NCBI GenBank assembly: GCA_030606485.1
Contig: JAUWGH010000008.1
Span: 152,259 to 216,258, forward strand
DNA: 64,000 nt
Direction: 5' to 3'
From: Promethearchaeota archaeon
GTDB taxonomy: Archaea; Asgardarchaeota; Lokiarchaeia; Sigyniarchaeales; SOKP01
Below the pieces are notes generated by a model. That model was not told the origin of the DNA, did not search any database, and saw only the letters and a list, made by a program, of their open reading frames with translations. Below are positions 53,050-62,500 of the stretch, in pieces. Numbering within the stretch: position 1 is the first letter of the stretch; the number at the start of each line of letters is the position of its first letter. The translations under genes and the position numbers were made by a program.

Positions 53050-53276
53050 TAATGATCCCCTTTACATCGTTTAGCCAAAAGTTTGCTTACTTCTCGTCCC
53101 AACATTTCTGCGTCTTTAGGTGAAATATCACTATTCACTCTAAAACCTTTTAAAAAATTAAGATCTGCTATTTTTTGTCTCATTGATGCCCTTGCAATCT
53201 CCGACCAATTAATTTCTGGGAATTTATCTATTTCTTTCTTTAGATCATCAGGGATTGAAAAAGTAAAATTCGTCAT
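53049..53276 (-). CDS. Ribbon-helix-helix antitoxin of the decayed module
   Basis: A 75-residue protein: strand-helix-helix 'NFTFSIPDDLKKEIDKFPEI' and 'NWSEIARASMRQKIADLNFL' are a CopG/RHH DNA-binding domain, followed by an acidic/basic tail ('KDAEMLGREVSKLLAKRCKG') of the sort that wraps around a PIN toxin. The gene remains intact although its toxin partner directly downstream is broken, a common end state because loss of the toxin is tolerated. It could still act as a regulator or protect against related toxins. Confidence 0.8.
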   Translation of the reverse strand: MTNFTFSIPDDLKKEIDKFPEINWSEIARASMRQKIADLNFLKGFRVNSDISPKDAEMLGREVSKLLAKRCKGDH

Positions 53277-53473
53277 TTTAAAACCTCTTTCATGTTTTTT
53301 TAATATTTATTTACATATAAATATGTGAAAATATGTGAGTTTAAATTTTTGTAATATTTTAATATAAGATTAGGAGGTAGAAAGTGGAGCCACTCTTGAA
53401 GAAAAAACATTAAGCATAAGGAATACGATCAAGGTTTGGTAATGCACTTCCTTTTTTATGTATAAATAAAGAA

Positions 53474-54736
53474 TTAAAAGAAATTTTGAAATTTATTATT
53501 TGCAATATTTTTTCTGTCTTGAACTCTCTCTTCCTTACTTTTATTCATTTTGAGTGCATTATTACAAATTTCTTTTCCAATAATTACTGAAGGATTAGTC
53601 GCCCAATTCACATTAATCATCATACAAAAGAAATATACACTCGTTTGAATAAATGATATTAACTCTGTGATTGATTTAAGATATACATCTTTACTTGATA
53701 TTTTTGCCGAAGGGACATCTTTTTCAATTAATGCTTGAAATGTAGCATCAGCTTGAAAATTAATTATTTCTTCAGCCGATTTTCCATTAATAAAATCTAT
53801 TTTCGAACTTAAACTATAATCATGTTTTTCTTCATCAGTCGTCCATAGAATCGGGCTTACAGAACCGGAGCTTCCTCCTAGAAGAAATTCAAGGATTGAA
53901 TGTTGGCACAATGGTGCTGGCTGATAAGTTCCTATCAAACCTTTCCCATCTTTACCGCTACTTTCGCTCAATCCTTGAACAAATAAACCAGTCATATATT
54001 CTAAATCTTTAAAGTAGGGCATAGAAAATATGTTATGATAACCCTTTAAATAGAGATTATATAAAAAAGTTGCTAATTCTAATGCATAATTTCGATTATC
54101 AGAATTATTTGCAATATTCTCTAAATCCATAAAATGAGAATAGCCATAGTCTAGGTATTTTAAAAATGCATTAATATCAATTCCTGCAATATATGCAGGA
54201 GCAAGAGCTACATTTGTAATTGAAGCAGCGAATCTCCCTGAAAGATCTGGAGCATCTAAAATTGAGCAACCTATTTCTTTTAAAATTTCATTCATAGGTC
54301 CTCTGGAAGATATACCGAGAAAAGGAAAATTTTTTTGAAGAAATAATTCAAGTGTGGAATTGATATCTAATGTTTTTCCACCGCGAGAAATAGGAATTAC
54401 AAGAGAATTATTTTCATTGCAAAATTTTAAACAATTATTAATCTCACTTGGTCTTGAACTTGTAATTGGGAAAATCTTTTTCTCTGTAAGATGGCTCAAG
54501 CATAATAATGTTTGAATTGAACCCCCAGTTCCTAAGATAATTAAATTTCTAATATTCTCATTATTTTTATAACCTTCACAAATCTTTTCTATGTGTTTTA
54601 AATCTACAAAATCGGAAGTATTTATAAAAAAAGGCTCATCCCAATTATGCTTATTTTTTGAAATAAGTTCCTTTGCTTCTAATAATTTATCTATTGATAA
54701 TTGTGGATAATATTCAAAATTTAAATTAAGATCCAA
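53474..54736 (-). CDS. pgi: Phosphoglucose isomerase-family protein
   Basis: A two-SIS-domain protein of the glucose-6-phosphate isomerase type. Seen: 'LIILGTGGSIQTLLCLSHL' (first phosphate-binding loop), 'LVIPISRGGKTLDINSTLEL' (second), 'DLSGRFAASITNVALAPAYI' corresponding to 'vgGRfSvlt..gllPla', and 'QGLSESSGKDGKGLIGTYQ', close to the PGI 'Q.l.ES.GK' signature with the catalytic Glu. At 420 residues it is near the short PGI length. The likely reaction is glucose-6-phosphate to fructose-6-phosphate. The start is TTG 54736, seven bases after GGTG. Confidence 0.85.
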   Translation of the reverse strand: MDLNLNFEYYPQLSIDKLLEAKELISKNKHNWDEPFFINTSDFVDLKHIEKICEGYKNNENIRNLIILGTGGSIQTLLCLSHLTEKKIFPITSSRPSEINNCLKFCNENNSLVIPISRGGKTLDINSTLELFLQKNFPFLGISSRGPMNEILKEIGCSILDAPDLSGRFAASITNVALAPAYIAGIDINAFLKYLDYGYSHFMDLENIANNSDNRNYALELATFLYNLYLKGYHNIFSMPYFKDLEYMTGLFVQGLSESSGKDGKGLIGTYQPAPLCQHSILEFLLGGSSGSVSPILWTTDEEKHDYSLSSKIDFINGKSAEEIINFQADATFQALIEKDVPSAKISSKDVYLKSITELISFIQTSVYFFCMMINVNWATNPSVIIGKEICNNALKMNKSKEERVQDRKNIANNKFQNFF

Positions 54737-54874
54737 ATAACTACACCTAAAAATTTTATATTTTTATCTATAATATTATAATAGTAAAAAAAAGAAGATT
54801 AATAAATCCATTAAAAACTTTTTTTAATTATATATTTATTATATGTTATATACAGATAAAAACTGAGAATAACG

Positions 54875-55237
54875 ATGAGTGAAGAACAACTCCAATATTT
54901 GTTGACAAATTTAGTGGAGAATGTTGATGGACTCCTATCAACTGCATTAATAAGTACAGAAGGATTAATTGTCCAATCTATATTAGAGGAAGAGGTTTCA
55001 GAATTAAAAATTGCGGCTATGAGTGCAACTATTCTGTCCACATGCGAACGTGTCCTTTTAGAATTAAAACAAGGAGAATTAGATATTTGTGTAATTCAAG
55101 GAAATGAAGGAAATTTCATAATTATGAGTGCTGGAGAATCACTTATTTTGGTCACTGTCCTCGCAATGGATGCTAGAATGGATATATGTTTTATTGAAAT
55201 GAGAAAAATTACTAATCAAATAAAAAACCTCTCTTAA
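54875..55237 (+). CDS. Roadblock/LC7 domain protein
   Basis: A 120-residue single Roadblock/LC7 domain: an N-terminal helix 'EEQLQYLLTNLVENVDGLLS', strands 'ALISTEGLIVQSIL', a long helix 'KIAAMSATILSTCERVLLEL', then 'LDICVIQGNEGNFIIMSAGE' and 'LILVTVLAMDARMDICFIEM', closing with a helix. In eukaryotes such proteins are dynein, Ragulator or GAP-associated scaffolds; in prokaryotes the MglB type regulates small GTPases. Asgard genomes hold many. It is expected to dimerise and to act with a Ras-like GTPase. It is monocistronic, on the same strand as radA and 168 bp upstream. Confidence 0.88.
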   Translation: MSEEQLQYLLTNLVENVDGLLSTALISTEGLIVQSILEEEVSELKIAAMSATILSTCERVLLELKQGELDICVIQGNEGNFIIMSAGESLILVTVLAMDARMDICFIEMRKITNQIKNLS

Positions 55238-55405
55238 GCCAATAAAGCAATTTATTTTAAATAAATAAAAGAAAAATTGTTCTACTCTAAAAATTAAAAT
55301 AGATTTATTTCTTTTAGATAAAAATCATAAATTTTTCACTCTACTGATTTTTTTATAATTTTTATTCTTTTATTTCTATTATTCATAAAAATTATGTGAT
55401 TTATC

Positions 55406-56494
55406 TTGGCAAAAAGCACAACTAAAAAAGTTGCTACTAAAAATGAAGGAACTGACGACATATTGGAGATCGAATTGGAAGATATAATAAACGAAGAGGA
55501 ATTAAACGATGATGAAATATTGGATGAAGAAGAGATTACTGAAGTAGGTGATGATTTTTATGGAGATATTAAAAGTCTTCCAGGTGTTGGACCTGCCACT
55601 AGAAAAAAATTAATTGAAGGAGGATTTACATCTTTAAAATCAATAGCTTTTAGTTCTCCAAGATTAATTCAAGAAGAAAGTGGATTAGGCGAAAAAACAG
55701 TAGCAAAATTAGTTAAAGCAGCGATGGAGATTTTACATATTGGATTTAAATCTGCTGATGCTATCTGGGAAAAAAGAAAGAAAATTGTAAGAATCACTAC
55801 CGGAAGCCAGGAGTTAGATGACGCATTAAACGGAGGTATAGAAACTGGTTCCTTAACTGAATTTTATGGTGAATATCGTACCGGTAAAACTCAAATTATG
55901 CATCAATTATGTGTTAATATTCAATTGCCCAAATCAAAGGGTGGTCTTAATGCAAAAGCATTATATATTGATACTGAAGGGACTTTTAGACCTGAAAGAA
56001 TTATATCTATGGCAGAAGGATTAGATTTAGATCATAAAAAAATATTGAAGAATATAGTTTATGCTCGTGCGTATAATTCCGATCATCAAATGATGCTTGC
56101 AAAAGATGCTTCTCGTTTAGCTGTTGAGGAAAATATCAAATTAATTGTAGTAGATTCATTAATTGGACATTTTCGGAGTGAATATATTGGAAGAGGGACT
56201 TTAGCGGATCGTCAACAAACATTAAATTCACATTTACATGATTTATTGCGACTTTCTGAACTTCATGAATTGGCAGTATGCGTAACAAATCAAGTTCAAT
56301 CAGACCCAGGTGTATTTTATGGTAATCCAACAAGAGCTACCGGTGGAAATATTGTGGCTCATGGCTCTACTATAAGAATCTATCTAAGAAAAGGTAAAGG
56401 GGATCAAAGAGTTGCTAAAATTGTTGATGCACCACATTTGCCGGAGGCTGAAGCAATATTCTTAATCACAGAAGAAGGAATAAAAGGCCTATAA
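55406..56494 (+). CDS. radA: DNA repair and recombination protein RadA
   Basis: The archaeal RecA/Rad51 recombinase that forms filaments on single-stranded DNA. An acidic N-terminus ('DILEIELEDIINEEELNDDE') precedes a helix-hairpin-helix domain ('SLPGVGPATRKKLIEGGFTS') and the ATPase core: 'TGSQELDDALNGGIETGSLT', Walker A 'GEYRTGKTQIMHQL', Walker B 'IKLIVVDSLIGHFR', loop 'YIGRGTLADRQQTLN' and 'TNQVQSDPGVFYGNPTRATG'. The acidic stretch of about 35 residues is longer than in most RadA proteins. The start is TTG 55406, with GTGA six bases before it. Length is 362 residues. Confidence 0.96.
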   Translation: MAKSTTKKVATKNEGTDDILEIELEDIINEEELNDDEILDEEEITEVGDDFYGDIKSLPGVGPATRKKLIEGGFTSLKSIAFSSPRLIQEESGLGEKTVAKLVKAAMEILHIGFKSADAIWEKRKKIVRITTGSQELDDALNGGIETGSLTEFYGEYRTGKTQIMHQLCVNIQLPKSKGGLNAKALYIDTEGTFRPERIISMAEGLDLDHKKILKNIVYARAYNSDHQMMLAKDASRLAVEENIKLIVVDSLIGHFRSEYIGRGTLADRQQTLNSHLHDLLRLSELHELAVCVTNQVQSDPGVFYGNPTRATGGNIVAHGSTIRIYLRKGKGDQRVAKIVDAPHLPEAEAIFLITEEGIKGL

Positions 56495-56511
56495 CTTCTT
56501 TTAATATTCTC

Positions 56512-59500
56512 TTAATCCTTAATTTTCCAACCATCTTTTAAAACAAAAATAATTTTATCTTCCTTTCTTATTTGATTTATGATCACTCTAATTTCTTTTT
56601 TAGTTGTTAGTATTTCAGCATCCTCTGCAGTCTTTAATACAGTTTCTATTAATTTTTCTTTAAGAATTCTTACATCATGACTTTCTTTTAATACTTTAAA
56701 CACCATTTCTTCAATCTTTTCTTTGTTTTTTAGAAAAGTTTGTTCTTGTTCTTCAGTGAGAGATATTTCCTCCTCTATTGGCTTCTTTTCGATTTCTTTT
56801 TTCTCCTTTTCCTCAATTTCATCAGGTTTAACTTCTGATTTCTTTTCCTTTTCTGTTATTTCCTTGGTTGTTATTATTTTAGAAGGAATCATTTCAATTT
56901 GTTTTTTGGATTTTTCATCTTTCACTTCAATTGGTTCAGCACTTTTTCTACGCTTTTTTATAATAATAATTGCTATAGCTCCAACTACTACAACCGCAAT
57001 AATAGCTAAAACCAGAAAAATTAAAAGCAAATTATCTATTGGAGGAGCTTTACTTAAAGATATTGTTAAACTTAAGGAAGCACCGTTGTATTTGTAATTT
57101 CCCTCGTATAAAACTGTAATATTTACAAACTCAGCGCCCTCTGGTATTACAATATCATAACTTGCAAGTCCATCTGCATTTGTAATAGAAGTTATCGTTT
57201 GTGGGGCAAGACCACCACCAAAATCGAATATTAAACTTATATTTTCACCCGAAATTGGAAGATCCGCACTTATTTGTAATAATGATAGGTTAATAGAGAC
57301 AAATTCCAATTTTATTGAAATACTGAGGATATCCCCAATTCCAATACTTTCAGGAGCATCGTATAATGATAGATCTACTACATATTTTTCTGAAAATTCA
57401 ATAGTATATAAAATAGAGCGATTAATATAGTAATCTTCGGTAAATATAATATTTAAATTGTATGTTTGTGCAGTAAAATTATCGGTTAATAAAATCCAAT
57501 AATATATATCACCCAAAACAGTAGCTTCATAATTAATGCCATCAAGCACCAATATTACATTACTTTGATTGATATAATATCCCGTTATATTATCTTTCAA
57601 TTTTAGTTGAATCGATAAATTATTGCCAATATATGCATCTGAAATTGACCCATCTTGAATTTCTAACTCATGCCCATAATCACTTGCACTTAAATTAGAA
57701 ATTTCAAGCCCTTTATAACCCATTGTAATATAAAATTGAAACGTAACGGTCTCCCAGTTATCCTTCATCATTGTTATTGATATTGAATATGTGCCTATTA
57801 GATTAGTTGGTATTAACCATTCATATATTCCACTAACTCCATTGTAATCGTAATAATTTTGTCCATTGAAATTAAGAATCCCGTTACCATCATTTATCCA
57901 CATGAAATTATTTTCATCATAGAATGAGAATTGAATTCTAGAACTATAGGGTAACCACCCTAAATACGAATTGGAACTTACATCGTAGATTAATTGGCCA
58001 CTAAATCCATCATGTTCTGGTTGATTTACGCTTATTAACGCTCCATTAGTTGGTATAAAATTAATTATTAAATAACACGTTATAGACGCACCATGATAAC
58101 TAGTTTTAACAAATACAATTTTACAGGTATGATTTCCTATAAGTTCATTAAACGTGCTAATGGTAAACATACATTGTCCTTGACTATTTGTGATATTTTC
58201 ATATATTTTTTCTCCAGACTGTTCATAATTAAAAATAAAGCTAGCGTTAGCGCCATTTATTGGATTTCCGTTCTCAGCATTACGAAATTCAACAAGAAAT
58301 GTTGTATTATAATTTCTATAAATAAAATAGTTAACCCCATCGATAATAATATCTCGACCTTCTGGTTGTTCTACATTTAAAATTGAACTGTTTGTAAACC
58401 AACTTATAAGCGTTAAATTAAATGTAATAATAGAAGAGTTGTAGAATGATTTTGATATATTTAAAAGGGCTATATAAGATCTATCTGGAATAAAATTACT
58501 TGAATTAATCTCAATCCAACATTCTCCATTAGATCCTGTTATATTTTCATATAATTCACCATTAATTTCCAATTTAACATTAGCATAAGAAACTCTCTCT
58601 GAATGAAGAATATCCCAATATTGAATAATAAATGTAGCATTTGAATCACCTTTTGAATAATATACTTTCAATATTGAATCGTATGACATTTCTCCATTAT
58701 CATCAAATGCACTCGTAATAGTGATATTAGTTTCACATATCACATAAAAGTTATAATTAAAAGTTTGATTTTCATAATATGTTTTATTTCCAGTAATTTC
58801 AACTGTTTTGGAGCCATAATCACTAGGCCCAAAATTACCACAAATAATATTAATTCGGTAAAAGCCGTCGGTTCCATTGGTAACAGATATTGATTGCCAT
58901 ATCCCACCACCAATGCTGTACCAGATGGTTGCACCATTAATTGCAGCAATTTGATTTATATCTTCAAAATACACATCAATATCAAAATTTTGATTTGTAT
59001 AAAAAGTATCATCTTGATTTGGTGAAGCTAACGTCAAATCTGTTTCGCAGATTACATAAAAGTTATAATTAAGCGTTTGATTTTCATAATATGTTTTATT
59101 TCCAGTAATTTCTACAGTTTTTAAGCCATAATCATCGGGTCCAAAATTACCACAAATAATATTAATTCGGTAAAAGCCGTCGGTTCCATTGGTAACAGAT
59201 ATTGATTGCCATATCCCACCATCAATGCTGTACCAGATGGTTGCACCATTAATTGCAGCATTTTTATTTACATCTTCAAAATACACATCAATATTAAAAT
59301 TTTGATTAGTATAGAAAGTATCATCTTGATTTGGTGAAGCTAACGTCAAATCAGTTTCGCAGATCACATAAAAGTTATAATTAAGCGTTTGATTTTCATA
59401 ATATGTTTTATTTCCAGTAATTTCTACAGTTTTTAAGCCATAATCATCGGGTCCAAAATTACTGCAATCTACGTTAAATATATAATAACCAATTGTTCCA

Positions 59501-62500
59501 TTATTTGCAATAGTGGATAACCAAGTTCCACCATCAATACTGTACCAAATTGTTGCTCCATTTATTGCTTCAATTTGATTCGTGTCTTCGAAATAAACAA
59601 CAACATCAAAATTTTGATTTGTGTAAAAAGAATCATCTTGATTTGGTGAAGCTAACGTCAAATCAGTTTCGCAGATTACGTAAAAATAATAATCCAACGT
59701 AGAATGATCATAGTAAGATTTATTTACCGAAATTTCTATTTTTATTCGACCATAATCATTCGAATCAAATATATTACAATCAACATTAAATTCGTAATAA
59801 CCTGCTGTTCCATTATCTCCAACAATTAATTGCCAGCCAGCATTATTAATATTATACCAAATAGTACCTCCTGAAATTGCTTCAATTTGATTCGTGTCTT
59901 CAAAATAAACAACAACATCAAAATCCTCATTTGTATAAAAAGTAGAATCCTGACTTGGACTGAAGAGAGTTAAATCCGTCTCACAGATTACGTAAAAATA
60001 ATAATCCAACGTAGAATTCTCATAGTAAGATTTATTTACCGAAATTTCTATTTTTATTCGACCATAATCATCGGAATCAAATATATTACAATCAACATTA
60101 AATTCGTAGTAACCTGCTGTTCCATTATCTCCAACAATTAATTGCCAACCAGCATTATTAATATTATACCAAATGGTACCCCCTGAAATTGCTTCAATTT
60201 GATTCGTGTCTTCAAAATAAACTACAACATCAAAATCCTCATTTGTATAAAAAGTAGTGTCCTGACTTGGACTAAAGAGAGTTAAATTCGTTTCACATAT
60301 CACATAAAAATTATAATTAAGGGTTTGGTTTTCATAATATGTTTTATTAGCAGTAATTTCTACAGTTTTAAAACCATAGTCATCAGGTCCAAAATTACTA
60401 CAAATAACATTAATTAAGTAATAACCAATCGTTCCATTATTTTCAGAAGTGGCTAACCATGCTCCGCCGTCAATACTATACCATATGGTTGCCTCATCAA
60501 TTGCGTTGAAGTGAATTAAATCCTCAAAATATATAATTATATCAAAATTTTGATTAGTATAGAAAATGTCATCCTGATTTGGTTCGGCTAAATAAAGAGA
60601 AGAAAGCCCAATAACAGTAAAATTAAATCTCAAGCTACTGGTTTCATAGAAAAATTTAGATGCGTTAATTATTATATATTTCTCTCCCCAAGTTGTAAAT
60701 TCGGAGCAATTAATACTTATATTATAATAACCAGGTTGTGCAAGTGGGGTAATAGTTATAGAACCATAAAACCCTCCATTCAAACTACATTGTATTGTTG
60801 CACCATCTAAACCTTCATTCTTCATTGTATCATTATAGAAAACCGTAATATTTAAAATATCATTTGAGTAATAAACAGAATCTATTTCAGACGGAGTAAC
60901 AGGTCCTAGTAATAATTCGGCTGTTATTGGATTAATTGTTAAATTAAATTCATAGGTAACATTCGCCCAGTTTAATTTACTCATTATTATTTTAATCACA
61001 AAAGTGCCATTTACATTATATGATGGAATTACCCATGAATAAATTCCAATATTTCCTGAATGATTCCAATAAAGAACTCCATTAAATAATAATGAGCAAT
61101 TTCCGTCATTAATCCAAACTTCGTTTAATTTATCATAAAATGAAAAAGAAATATTTATATTATATTTCATTAGTCCTTCATAAGTATTATTTGATGGATA
61201 ATAAGTTAATTCTACAGGATCACCCGATATATGACTTAATTGCGTTACATTAAGAAGTGTGCCGTTAGTTGGAATAAATGTAATATTTAATTTTCCCGTA
61301 ATTACAGATGTTTTATAATCTTCTTTTGAAAATGTGATCGTAAAATCATAGATTCCAGTTATCATATTATGAGTAGGTATTATAAATTTAACTTGTCCTG
61401 AATCATTTGTGAATCTCAAATCACTAAATACTTCTATTCCACCAAAAGTTAAAACAATAGTAGCTTGTGAATCATTTATTGGCTCATGATCATCCGTATT
61501 CCAATAATCTGCTAAGATTGTTGTATTATAGTTCCTGTAAATGACATAATGAACACCATCAAAATAAACAGTTGTTAAGCCTCCAGTTTGATTAACTGTT
61601 AAAATTGAAGAGTTTGTTTCATATTGTACTATGGATAGATTTAACCAAATCACTGAGGCTTCATAATTGAATTTCCAGAAAGTTATATTTATTTTATAAT
61701 CACCCTGCTCATAACCGCTAGAATTTAATTCAAACCAACATGTTCCAGATTGAGTTTGATTTTCTAGAAATTCAATACCTTGAACCGTTAAATTACCATT
61801 TGCGGCATCTATACTATAAGAGTGATTAACATCCCAGAATGTAATAATAATAGTCACATTTTCATCTCCTTTTGAAGTATATATAGGATAATCACCCACA
61901 TAACTTGGAAATAGCTCGCTTTTATCAAAAACTAAATCTATGGTAATGTTTGTATATATTGTGTTTATATCAAAATTATGTGTTGTTGTATTGCTTATAA
62001 AATTCGATTTAAAAAAATAAATGATAAAGGAATAATCTTCAGCTATTGCTAAAGTTTCAACATCAATTTCCCATTTAAATATTCCGTCTCCATCAATATC
62101 TGTATCTGTATAATTTATTAAATTAAATTCTAATTTCGCTGTTGCAGGTGTTATTTCCGTATTATTATAATAATTTAAATATTTTGCATAAACCGTAATA
62201 TTCTCACCATTAAAACCATCGTATTTTCCATTTCTTAGAATTAAGATTTGTCCGTATTGGGTTAAATTTATAATTTCCATGTATGTATCGCAAGGAAGTA
62301 TTTCTATTTGAAAACTATCAATAACAGAGTTGTAATAGGTTTTATTCAAAATAATTTCAACATTATAAATACCAACATCTAAAAAAGCAGTATTTAACGT
62401 CCAAATATAATATCCATCATTATTTAAATCTTGATGAATTTGAGATGCCAAACTTTGGAAAGTAAGATTTCCTGTTCCACCTGTAATTAATGTATTCAAA

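Noticed and set aside
53277..53473. Minus-strand scrap reading 'KKGSALPNLDRIPYA' and an AGTGG/CCACT repeat upstream of the RHH antitoxin
   Set aside because: Short frame without a start or recognised family; the repeat has too small a loop for a convincing hairpin. It may be a gene tail, but I cannot support it.
58731..60602. Regular 312-bp repeats considered as a satellite or CRISPR-like array
   Set aside because: The period equals 104 codons and the frame is open throughout, so they are protein repeats of the giant surface gene.
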